A stretch of 64,000 nucleotides of DNA from positions 8,053,041 through 8,117,040 of the forward strand of contig JANAVB010044017.1 of assembly GCA_029216955.1 (NCBI GenBank), in the 5' to 3' direction. This document shows positions 35,371-46,390 of the stretch, one piece after another. Origin of the DNA: Iris pallida (lineage: Eukaryota; Streptophyta; Magnoliopsida; Asparagales; Iridaceae). Each line of letters opens with the position of its first letter. Within the stretch, counting starts at the first letter, position 1. The notes under the pieces are model-generated. The model was not told where the DNA came from. It worked only from the letters and a program-made list of their open reading frames with translations, and made no database searches. A program made the translations under genes and the position numbers.

Positions 35371-36159
35371 ACCCTAGTCTAACCTAGGGGCTTCAATTAC
35401 CAACCAATATTAGGTTGTCTTAGTTTGGTTTAGGTGTAGTTTGAGCTAACCTAAGATCGATGGTTGCTGTCCTATTTCCAGTTTCAGTAAATTTTCCAGT
35501 TTTGTAAAAAATGAATTTTGATTGTATTTTAATGATGATTTTTGCATATAATGATGTGTTATTAGTTAGTGAACATGTAGTATATGTGTTAGTGTATGTG
35601 TGGGTCAATTTTGGGCTTGATTGGGTTAGTTTTCATGTGTTTTCACACATGTATAGAGGAGGGGGCTGTTTAGTGTTATTTGTGTGTGTGTGTGTTCCTG
35701 TCTGTGTGTGTGTTTCTTGGTGTTCAGTCACTGTTCAGTGACTAAACAGAGGACCCCCCCAGTTTCCAGTCTCCCCTATTCTCTCTCTATATGATTCTCT
35801 CTCTCTCATTACCTCCCTCTCTATATATATATTGTATATAATATATATTAGGTATATTATACATATACATTTTGTATGTATATATATATGTGTGTTATAT
35901 ATATATATATTTGGTTATATATATATATATATATATGAGTTATATATCTATGAGGATATATAGGGGGAATATATGTATGTATATATGGGTTATACAAATG
36001 GGTATCATATATATATTGATCATGTATATAGGTGACTATATATAGGTGGTATATGTATAGTAGACTTATGTGTCTATATTATATATAGATATATATATAC
36101 CTACAGGTGTTAATGCCTCAGTTATCATAGCCTATGGCCTATAGCCCATGACCCATAAG

Positions 36160-36905
36160 TCTGGACTTGACCTTAGGCCTATTGGGCCTAGTTTGACTAC
36201 AAGTTTGACCATGGTTGACCAAAGTCAACTATAGGTCAAACCTTAACCAAATTGACCTAGAAATAGTTTGGATGGACTCTAAATGACTTGGTGACCTAAG
36301 TTTGACTAAACCCTAGACTATTGACTAGTTGGTTTAGACTTTGACCTATATAAGGGTATTATTTATGACTTGGTTATATAGATAGCCCTATGTAGAGTGA
36401 AGATATGTATGGGGTTAAGTAGGATACTTAGAGTTGAGTCTTGATTGAGTTAGACTATGGTTTAGCTTGATTATAAGATTAAGTTTGGTGTTGTACTATA
36501 TATATTTATATGTGATGTACTTGTATAGGGAGTTGGTTATACCTTAGCTTTGTAGAATGGTATCTTAGGTATCCTAAGACAGGTTAGCCTATGGTTAGTT
36601 AAGTAACCTTATAGAATTTGACTTAAATAGTTGACCCCTGGCTTACTTACCTGACTGACTAGTCTTTGTTTGACCAATACCTTAGTTGGTCTAAGTTGAC
36701 CTAGACTTGACCCAGATTGATCATGTTGACTAGTATTTGACTAGTTGATTAGAGAGTTGACCAGGAGTTGACTTTAACCTAGATTTGACTAATCTTGACT
36801 TGTTTGACCTTGTATGACTTAGTTTGATTTCCTGTGACCTAATATGATTTGATTTGACTTGGTTTGACTGTAGAGTTGACCAAGTTTGACTTTGACCTAG
36901 ATTGG
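36160..36905. repeat. TTGACC/TTGACT (W-box-like) array in LTR A
   Basis: By hand count about 27 TTGAC[C/T] hexamers, mostly in plus orientation, within 750 bp; roughly one would be expected by chance. TTGACY is the core bound by WRKY transcription factors. LTR B repeats it at 41650-42395, and LTR 49786-53707 has a smaller cluster at 52290-52400. Confidence 0.7.
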
Positions 36906-37179
36906 CTTAGAATTCATATAGATTGCATTGCAGATTTCATTTACCTTCATTTTGGACATGTCATAACTGTATTACTCTATTTTAGGACATTGTGACCCTG
37001 GTACAGACATCTGATATTACACTACTCTTTCCAGAGTGTCAGGCGAGTACATTCTCTGATAGTTCTTTCATTACTTGTCATTTACTGTATTTCAGTTCTA
37101 GATAGCTATATATGATTCTCTGTACAAATACGACTAGTATTACTGGATCCATTACATGCGACACTCATTTATTCATGTC

Positions 37180-37610
37180 TGGCCTCTATTTCTGGAACCA
37201 CCTACTGGAACCACCTACTGGAATCACTACTGGCATCACCCTACTGGAATCATTTCTGGAACCATTGGCTGGACTCATACTGGTTGTAGTGTTGGATTAT
37301 GGATTCATTTGTGGGCGGGGAAATACTTGAGTAGACATGTGAACATACCTAAAATCTGGAACTACCTCCCTTGGAACTATTCTGGAATGCTAGCCATCCC
37401 ACACTTGGCCGAGTGTGCGATGTGCCTGATTACCCCTAGCCGTTTACATGTCGATCTCAGTATTTTAAAACACACTGTTAGAGTATAGTCTGGACTTACC
37501 CTGGAATCATGGATCACTTCTGGACTCATTTTTCTGGACTCATCTTGTACTGGAATCACCTAGTATTGGATCATTTTACTGGACTCACATTGGGATTACA
37601 TTATATACTG
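37180..37610 (+). repeat. Diverged CTGGAAYCA minisatellite in LTR A
   Basis: About fifteen variants of CTGGAAYCA or CTGGACTCA, often spaced 12-13 bp at the start (37180-37270) and more loosely later. Repeated in LTR B at 42670-43100. Confidence 0.6.
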
Positions 37611-38304
37611 TCTGGACTTATACCATGTTATTCTAGTTCAGCTAGTTTACTACAGTCTTCTTTGCCATGATTTCTTCTCTTGTTAGTTACTTACTTTCCT
37701 TGTACCCTCACTGTTTCTCTACATCATTATCTGTATAAAACTGCCATGCTCATCTGTATAACTGTCTAAAAACTGCTTTATAGTCTTTGTCATTTACTTG
37801 GGATTTCTAGATGAGATGTGCTCGTTCCTGTCCTGATTGGACCTGTTGAAAATATTACAGATGATACTCCTGACGACACATGCCCTACTTACCATGGACC
37901 TGGCGAGGGATTAGCTACCTTTGGCTCCGACTCTCAGGAGTGATTCAGGAGATTAGCTAGTAGACCTACTTAGCTTTCATGTTTTGAGCTTGTTGTATTA
38001 AACTTGAGATATTGAGTTGTATTAGAGTTTTGTTTGAGATCTTGTTGTTATTATTTTAGTAGTTTAATTTCTGTTGCTGTTAGTTGATATCTAGATTTCT
38101 GTGTTATCTTATCGTGCTTAGTCTATGATTGAGTATATCATATCTTTTACTTGTCCTCCCTTCGGAGTTGAGATCTTGGCAAGTACATTATATACACTGC
38201 ATGAGATTAGTTAGCAACCTAGGACAGCGTTCTACCGCCGACACTGCGGCGTAGGCTGGACGTACCCACTTCTCGTGCCCCTATACAGGGTGCGGGTCGT
38301 GACA

Positions 38305-39026
38305 CGTTTTAGTGGTGGCCCATGCAGGTCGAGAGTCGCATTTGTGCGATTTCGTAGTAGCACGACGACTTAGTTGTACTGCTACGAGCCTGCGATAGAA
38401 TATAGGAATTAAGGTATTAGGATGAGAGTATACTCAATCACTGTTAGGATTTCATGAGAGATTCCGGGACGACCCTTGAGAATCTTATTTTGAACTTCGA
38501 TATTGAAAACCCTTTTCCTCTTGTTTTAATTCACCCTCACTCCTTGATGTTTAAGGGATCTTGGACTATTTAACCTTATTCATCATTACCTCCCTTATAT
38601 TTTGACCTTCTTTACTGCTAATTTAGCCTTAGTTTTGTAAGCTTATATTTTATCGAGCTTGATCACGACATATTTTATTGGGGGCTAGTACCCACTAACA
38701 TATTGTCTAATCAGGGCCGGTGCATGATGGTCTGATCAACCTATTGCACTTTGGTTCGCTTTCATATATTATTCTACATGGATGGAGCTACTTGCAGGTT
38801 CTGTTCTTTCAACTCCATTCCCATCTTGTTGTGTGATTCCATTAGTACCTGTCAGGATATGCTTGTGATATGCTAGATAGCATAGTTACCCTTTTGAGAC
38901 TGTAGAATCGTGACTAGTAGGCCTATGTTGCATGTTATCTTTGACTTTGATTGACTGGGGGTGCGACCTAGAAGGAGTACGACCATCTTAATTTCGAGGA
39001 CGAAATTCTTCTAAGGTGGGTAGACT
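38305..39026 (+). other. 722-bp non-coding internal region, first copy
   Basis: It opens CGTTTTAGTGGTGGCCC at the PBS position. Two hairpins follow: TCGCA-TTTG-TGCGA (38336-38349) and a 14-bp stem with one mismatch and two G-T pairs (38353-38386, loop GACTTA). It ends with the pre-LTR hairpin AATTTCGAGGACGAAATT and the purine tract AAGGTGGGTAGACT. No protein is encoded. The content is what an RNA needs in cis for priming and packaging. Confidence 0.7.
38353..38386 (+). promoter_or_regulatory. Leader hairpin, candidate packaging or dimerisation signal
   Basis: Arms CGTAGTAGCACGAC and GTTGTACTGCTACG with a 6-nt loop, 11 Watson-Crick and 2 G-T pairs. It lies 49-82 nt after the LTR end and is also present in the second internal copy. 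Confidence 0.5.
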
Positions 39027-42000
39027 TGTAACACCCAGTTTTCTGAAATTGGGATATTTTTGAAAATTTATTATTTTTATTATTTATTAGTGGTATTTTA
39101 GTCATGGTATGATTTTCTGGTGATTTTAGTTAGGTTAAACCAATTCCTAAGTCATGACTTGTGACTTTGTGATTTTACTAATAAACTCTAGTGTAAACCC
39201 TAGCTATTCCTTAACCTAGAGACTAACCATGATCATGTGAGCTTAGCCATAGGCTTAGAACATCAAATTAGGGCTTTTTGGCCTAAAGGGTATTTTGGTA
39301 ATTTTCTAGGATTTATTTGGAATTATTTGAAATTATGTGTTTTTATTATTAATTAATTATTGATTAGTGTTATGAGAGCCCCTAACCTAGTTTAGCCCTA
39401 ATCTAGAGGTTAGCCACTAACCTAGAATGACTAAGAGGAATGATATTTGTCATGGGATAAAGTGAAATAAATATCTAGTTGCCTTTATTTGATATTTTGC
39501 TTAAACCATGCAAAATATCTTAACCCTTTACCTAAAGTCCTTCCCTTAGCTTGGAAGCAACCCAAGGACAACCCCCCCAACCCCATGGCAGCCAAGAAAC
39601 CACCCCTTGCTACCCCCTCTCCTATATAGTTAACACTTAGTTCAAGAGTTCATGTTTCTTGAGAAAAGAACTCTTGAAAAACCAAGAAAAACCCTTCCAC
39701 TTCACATAGCCATAACCTTGTCATTTCTCAAGCTTTGGACCTCTAGTTTCTTGCATTAGGACACTAGTATTCTGAGGAAGCCTAGGGAGAATAGCTATCC
39801 AAGTTTCATCAAGCAAGGACTCATCAAGCTAGGGGACACACACTCCTCATTTTGGTGTTTTTTTTTCAAGAAAACCACATTGAGGTAAATATATCTAAAC
39901 CTAGTTATTATACTGGTTTTTCTTCATTATTGCATGCATATAGTTATAATATAGTTGTGGGTAGGGTTTGGTACAATTTTAGGATTGTTTGGTGTCGTAT
40001 CGGACACGTATCCTACTTGTAAAACTCTAATTTTTGCTCACTGTTTTGATCACTGTCATAGTATATATACACACTGTTTTCCAATTCTTTTTGAACCAAA
40101 ACCTAGCCTAGCTAACCCTAAACCTAACCCTAAAACACTGAGCACGTTTTGAGCTTGTGTCGTGTCCAAAATCTGGACACGAAGCTCTCAGTTTCACACA
40201 CTGGACACAGTGCACAGTACACTGTTTTTGTGTCCTGCTACCACTGTGTCATAACTCACTAGATACGACACTTGGACACGTGAAATTTGACACACACCTT
40301 GGGGCACTGACTGACAGGTCACCCCCAAAATTTGGGATGACCTCGAGTCGTGTCGGACACGGAATCGACCCTCAAAGGGTCATTCAGTACACTGTGTGCA
40401 CACACGAACCCCCAACTTTGAGCGTGTCGTGTCCACTCTACACGACACGAGGACACTTCGTACTGACACGAGCACGAAGCCTATCCATAGGCGAACACAT
40501 TGGACACAACCACGTGGTGTCACGTGTCCCGTGTCGTGAATACGAGACACGCGAAATCACTGACACACAGTCTGAAACACGTTATTAGGGCTTCTGATAC
40601 GCGTGTCGTGTCCACTCTACACGACACGTGGACGCGTATCAGGGCCATGGACACGAAGCCCAACCCTAGGCGCACCTTGGGGCACGAGCACGAGGCCTGT
40701 GTCGCGTCGTGTCGTGTCCTAGGTCGATTTAGGTTTTTCACTGATACACAGTGTATCAGTGTGTGCCTAATTTACCCGAGTGACTTTAGACCCTCGTGGA
40801 CACACCGTGTCGTGTCGTGACACCGTGTCAGGACACTAGGACCCTAGTCTAACCTAGGGGCTTCAATTACCAACCAATATTAGGTTGTCTTAGTTTGGTT
40901 TAGGTGTAGTTTGAGCTAACCTAAGATCGATGGTTGCTGTCCTATTTCCAGTTTCAGTAAATTTTCCAGTTTTGTAAAAAATGAATTTTGATTGTATTTT
41001 AATGATGATTTTTGCATATAATGATGTGTTATTAGTTAGTGAACATGTAGTATATGTGTTAGTGTATGTGTGGGTCAATTTTGGGCTTGATTGGGTTAGT
41101 TTTCATGTGTTTTCACACATGTATAGAGGAGGGGGCTGTTTAGTGTTATTTGTGTGTGTGTGTGTTCCTGTGTGTGTGTGTGTTCCTGTGTGTGTGTGTG
41201 TTTCTTGGTGTTCAGTCACTGTTCAGTGACTAAACAGAGGACCCCCCCCAGTTTCCAGTCTCCCCTATTCTCTCTCTATATGATTCTCTCTCTCTCATTA
41301 CCTCCCTCTCTATATATATATTGTATATAATATATATTAGGTATATTATACATATACATTTTGTATGTATATATATATGTGTGTTATATATATATATATT
41401 TGGTTATATATATATATATATATGAGTTATATATCTATGAGGATATATAGGGGGAATATATGTATGTATATATGGGTTATACAAATGGGTATCATATATA
41501 TATTGATCATGTATATAGGTGACTATATATAGGTGGTATATGTATAGTAGACTTATGTGTCTATATTATATATAGATATATATATACCTACAGGTGTTAA
41601 TGCCTCAGTTATCATAGCCTATGGCCTATAGCCCATGACCCATAAGTCTGGACTTGACCTTAGGCCTGTTGGGCCTAGTTTGACTACAAGTTTGACCATG
41701 GTTGACCAAAGTCAACTATAGGTCAAACCTTAACCAAATTGACCTAGAAATAGTTTGGATGGACTCTAAATGACTTGGTGACCTAAGTTTGACTAAACCC
41801 TAGACTATTGACTAGTTGGTTTAGACTTTGACCTATATAAGGGTATTATTTATGACTTGGTTATATAGATAGCCCTATGTAGAGTGAAGATATGTATGGG
41901 GTTAAGTAGGATACTTAGAGTTGAGTCTTGATTGAGTTAGACTATGGTTTAGCTTGATTATAAGATTAAGTTTGGTGTTGTACTATATATATTTATATGT

Positions 42001-43791
42001 GATGTACTTGTATAGGGAGTTGGTTATACCTTAGCTTTGTAGAATGGTATCTTAGGTATCCTAAGACAGGTTAGCCTATGGTTAGTTAAGTAACCTTATA
42101 GAATTTGACTTAAATAGTTGACCCCTGGCTTACTTACCTGACTGACTAGTCTTTGTTTGACCAATACCTTAGTTGGTCTAAGTTGACCTAGACTTGACCC
42201 AGATTGATCATGTTGACTAGTATTTGACTAGTTGATTAGAGAGTTGACTAGGAGTTGACTTTAACCTAGATTTGACTAATCTTGACTTGTTTGACCTTGT
42301 ATGACTTAGTTTGATTTCCTGTGACCTAATATGATTTGATTTGACTTGGTTTGACTGTAGAGTTGACCAAGTTTGACTTTGACCTAGATTGGCTTAGAAT
42401 TCATATAGATTGCATTGCAGATTTCATTTACCTTCATTTTGGACATGTCATAACTGTATTACTCTATTTTAGGACATTGTGACCCTGGTACAGACATCTG
42501 ATATTACACTACTCTTTCCAGAGTGTCAGGCGAGTACATTCTCTGATAGTTCTTTCATTACTTGTCATTTACTGTATTTCAGTTCTAGATAGCTATATAT
42601 GATTCTCTGTACAAACACGACTAGTATTACTGGATCCATTACATGCGACACTCATTTATTCATGTCTGGCCTCTATTTCTGGAACCACCTACTGGAACCA
42701 CCTACTGGAATCACTACTGGCATCACCCTACTGGAATCATTTCTGGAACCATTGGCTGGACTCATACTGGTTGTAGTGTTGGATTATGGATTCATTTGTG
42801 GGCGGGGAAATACTTGAGTAGACATGTGAACATACCTAAAATCTGGAACCACCTCCCTTGGAACTATTCTGGAATGCTAGCCATCCCACACTTGGCCGAG
42901 TGTGCGATGTGCCTGATTACCCCTAGCCGTTTACATGTCGATCTCAGTATTTTAAAACACACTGTTAGAGTATAGTCTGGACTTACCCTGGAATCATGGA
43001 TCACTTCTGGACTCATTTTTCTGGACTCATCTTGTACTGGAATCACCTAGTATTGGATCATTTTACTGGACTCACATTGGGATTACATTATATACTGTCT
43101 GGACTTATACCATGTTATTCTAGTTCAGCTAGTTTACTACAGTCTTCTTTGCCATGATTTCTTCTCTTGTTAGTTACTTACTTTCCTTGTACCCTCACTG
43201 TTTCTCTACATCATTATCTGTATAAAACTGCCATGCTCATCTGTATAACTGTCTAAAAACTGCTTTATAGTCTTTGTCATTTACTTGGGATTTCTAGATG
43301 AGATGTGCTCGTTCCTGTCCTGATTGGACCTGTTGAAAATATTACAGATGATACTCCTGACGACACATGCCCTACTTACCATGGACCTGGCGAGGGATTA
43401 GCTACCTTTGGCTCCGACTCTCAGGAGTGATTCAGGAGATTAGCTAGTAGACCTACTTAGCTTTCATGTTTTGAGCTTGTTGTATTAAACTTGAGATATT
43501 GAGTTGTATTAGAGTTTTGTTTGAGATCTTGTTGTTATTATTTTAGTAGTTTAATTTCTGTTGCTGTTAGTTGATATCTAGATTTCTGTGTTATCTTATC
43601 GTGCTTAGTCTATGATTGAGTATATCATATCTTTTACTTGTCCTCCCTTCGGAGTTGAGATCTTGGCAAGTACATTATATACACTGCATGAGATTAGTTA
43701 GCAACCTAGGACAGCGTTCTACCGCCGACACTGCGGCGTAGGCTGGACGTACCCACTTCTCGTGCCCCTATACAGGGTGCGGGTCGTGACA
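39027..43791 (+). repeat. LTR B (4765 bp) of the giant-LTR gypsy
   Basis: Nearly identical to LTR A. It differs by scattered substitutions and an extra GTGTGTTCCT-type block at about 41160-41185. It is shared between the two internal regions, acting as 3' LTR of one and 5' LTR of the next. Confidence 0.87.
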
Positions 43792-44513
43792 CGTTTTAGT
43801 GGTGGCCCATGCAGGTCGAGAGTCGCATTTGTGCGATTTCGTAGTAGCACGACGACTTAGTTGTACTGCTACGAGCCTGCGATAGAATATAGGAATTAAG
43901 GTATTAGGATGAGAGTATACTCAATCACTGTTAGGATTTCATGAGAGATTCCGGGACGACCCTTGAGAATCTTATTTTGAACTTCGATATTGAAAACCCT
44001 TTTCCTCTTGTTTTAATTCACCCTCACTCCTTGATGTTTAAGGGATCTTGGACTATTTAACCTTATTCATCATTACCTCCCTTATATTTTGACCTTCTTT
44101 ACTGCTAATTTAGCCTTAGTTTTGTAAGCTTATATTTTATCGAGCTTGATCACGACATATTTTATTGGGGGCTAGTACCCACTAACATATTGTCTAATCA
44201 GGGCCGGTGCATGATGGTCTGATCAACCTATTGCACTTTGGTTCGCTTTCATATATTATTCTACATGGATGGAGCCACTTGCAGGTTCTGTTCTTTCAAC
44301 TCCATTCCCATCTTGTTGTGTGATTCCATTAGTACCTGTCAGGATATGCTTGTGATATGCTAGATAGCATAGTTACCCTTTTGAGACTGTAGAATCGTGA
44401 CTAGTAGGCCTATGTTGCATGTTATCTTTGACTTTGATTGACTGGGGGTACGACCTAGAAGGAGTACGACCATCTTAATTTCGAGGACGAAATTCTTCTA
44501 AGGTGGGTAGACT
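43792..44513 (+). other. 722-bp non-coding internal region, second copy
   Basis: Same length as 38305-39026 with only a few substitutions (for example GGGGGTACGACC for GGGGGTGCGACC). It has the same PBS-position segment, hairpins and polypurine tract. Confidence 0.8.
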
Positions 44514-45470
44514 TGTAACACCCAGTTTTCTGAAATTGGGGTATTTTTGAAAATTTATTATTTTTATTATTTATTAGTGGTATTTTAGTCATGGTATGAT
44601 TTTCTGGTGATTTTAGTTAGGTTAAACCAATTCCTAAGTCATGACTTGTGACTTTGTGATTTTACTAATAAACTCTAGTGTAAACCCTAGCTATTCCTTA
44701 ACCTAGAGACTAACCATGATCATGTGAGCTTAGCCATAGGCTTAGAACATCAAATTAGGGCTTTTTGGCCTAAAGGGTATTTTGGTAATTTTCTAGGATT
44801 TATTTGGAATTATTTGAAATTATGTGTTTTTATTATTAATTAATTATTGATTAGTGTTATGAGAGCCCCTAACCTAGTTTAGCCCTAATCTAGAGGTTAG
44901 CCACTAACCTAGAATGACTAAGAGGAATGATATTTGTCATGGGATAAAGTGAAATAAATATCTAGTTGCCTTTATTTGATATTTTGCTTAAACCATGCAA
45001 AATATCTTAACCCTTTACCTAAAGTCCTTCCCTTAGCTTGGAAGCAACCCAAGGACACCCCCCCTACCCCATGGCAGCCAAGAAACCACCCCTTGCTACC
45101 CCCTCTCCTATATAGTTAACACTTAGTTCAAGAGTTCAAGTTTCATGAGAAAAGAACTCTTGAAAAACCAAGAAAAACCCTTCCACTTCACATAGCCATA
45201 ACCTTGTCATTTCTCAAGCTTTGGACCTCTAGTTTCTTGCATTAGGACACTAGTATTCTGAGGAAGCCTAGGGAGAATAGCTATCCAAGTTTCATCAAGC
45301 AAGGACTCATCAAGCTAGGGGACACACACTCCTCATTTTGGTGTTTTTTTTTCAAGAAAACCACATTGAGGTAAATATATCTAAACCTAGTTATTATACT
45401 GGTTTTTCTTCATTATTGCATGCATATAGTTATAATATAGTTGTGGGTAGGGTTTGGTACAATTTTAGGA
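44514..45470 (+). repeat. LTR C, 5' 957 bp only
   Basis: Follows LTR A/B from TGTAACACCC to ACAATTTTAGGA, then switches at 45471 to gag coding sequence of the neighbouring element. The missing part is about 3.8 kb of LTR plus the PBS and gag start of the neighbour. The switch point is not a splice junction, because no GT follows in the intact LTR. Confidence 0.85.
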
Positions 45471-46390
45471 GCTGGCCTTTACGACGGTTGCAGCTCGACC
45501 GGTGGTTCAGCAGTTGAGGATACCGGGGATCGAACAGTTTCAGAAGATAAGCCCAGAAACTTTCTGGGGACAGAGGGGATCCTATATGCCGATGAGTGGA
45601 TCAAGCATATAGAGGAGATCTTCCGCTTGGCCAGGATACCAGCAGATCTTCAGATCGAGGCCGCAGCTAGCCGGATGCGAGATCTCGCTCGCACCTGGTA
45701 TCAGTCAAACCCCAGGATGGGGGTACCTGGACAGACTTGGGAGCAGTTCAAGGGCTTCTTCAAGAAGAAGTTCTTCCCAGATTCAGCATTCAGAGCCATA
45801 GAGTCCCAGTTCGAGAGCCTAGTCCAGGGGAGCCTTTCAGTGGAGGAGTATGTCGGGGAGTTTGGCCGTCTCGGCAGCTTTGTAGAGGGCTTGAGTGAGA
45901 CGGCAAAGGCTTAGAGGTTCCGGAAGGGTCTAGTCAAGGAGGTCAAGTCCTTGACCAAGGGCAACCGGGATGCTACGTTCGAGGAGATCTTGCAGGAGCC
46001 TTGCTAGCAGAGGATGATCTTGAGCTTAGGCTCAAGAGGGGGCGAGACCCAGTTGGAGGCAGCAGCAGCGGGGGCCAGGCCAAGAGGCCCCACTTTCAGT
46101 ATCAGCAGCGAAGGCAGTTTCAGCTGCAGCCGATCCAGCAGAGGCCCGTTCATCATCAGCAACAGCCGAGACAGCACCAGCAGGGTCAGAGACAGGGTGG
46201 TACTTATGCCTACTACAAGAAGCCTGAGCACGTCTTCAATAAGTGCCGAAAGAGGCTGGGCCAGTGCCTGGTGTGTGGCTCAGCAGACCACCAGATGAGA
46301 GAGTGCCGTATGGGACGAGCAGCCCAGGAAGGAGGAGTCAGAGCTCCAGCAGGCCAACAGAGGGGACCAGCCCTGCAGACGCAGTAGCAG
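45471..46390 (+). pseudogene. gag: Tekay-like gag, 5'-truncated and frameshifted
   Basis: A first piece (45471 to about 45555) reads IPGIEQFQKISPETF; a frame change near 45560 leads to the capsid region in 45560-45912 (YADEWIKHIEEIFRLARI, then RTWYQSNPRMGVPGQTWEQF), which ends in a TAG after SETAKA. It continues in frame (RFRKGLVKEVKSLTKGN) until a single-base loss near 45998, then 46001-46387 reads a Gln-rich linker and one zinc knuckle CLVCGSADHQMREC (CX2CX4HX4C). The TAG at 46385-46387 lies in a Gln-rich context, consistent with a mutated CAG. Gag would assemble the particle; this copy cannot produce it whole. Confidence 0.85.

Larger units (their letters stand above)
33556..38304 (+). repeat. 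LTR A (4749 bp) of the giant-LTR gypsy
   Basis: It starts TGTAACACCC and ends GGTCGTGACA. Landmarks: TATA-like CTATATAG (34151), donor-like GAG/GTAAAT (34414/34415), GTGTC/GACAC array (34690-35370), GT and TA microsatellites (35680-36100), TTGACY array (36160-36905), CTGGAAYCA repeats (37180-37610), branch point and acceptor-like CTGAT...ATTACAG (37833-37860) and U5 hairpin (38232-38254). Open stretches such as 34687-35118 arise from the GACAC repeats and are not convincing genes. Confidence 0.85.
33556..45470 (+). mobile_element. Tandem array of a giant-LTR non-autonomous gypsy element
   Basis: Order: LTR A (33556-38304), internal (38305-39026), LTR B (39027-43791), internal (43792-44513), partial LTR C (44514-45470). 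Internal regions are each 722 bp, non-coding, and bounded by a PBS-position segment and a polypurine tract. The LTRs differ at only scattered sites and by one GTGTGT-type insertion near 41160. An LTR-internal-LTR-internal-LTR chain is expected from unequal recombination between LTRs or from concatemer insertion. No right-hand target duplication can be found because LTR C is fused to a different gag-pol. Confidence 0.85.

Noticed and set aside
35815..36100. Centromere- or telomere-like repeat
   Set aside because: It is a plain TA/TATG microsatellite; AACCCTAA-like text near 34655 is too short and irregular to be telomeric.
37180..37610. CRISPR array, suggested by short repeats at regular spacing
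   Set aside because: Units are ~9 bp, diverged, with 3-4 bp spacing and no unique spacers or leader. This is a plant LTR; a CRISPR array is not plausible.
45440..45500. LTR C to gag junction as a spliced, retrotransposed joint
   Set aside because: The intact LTR has no GT at the switch point (AGGA/TTGTTTGG), so the joint does not follow splice rules; deletion or recombination is more likely.
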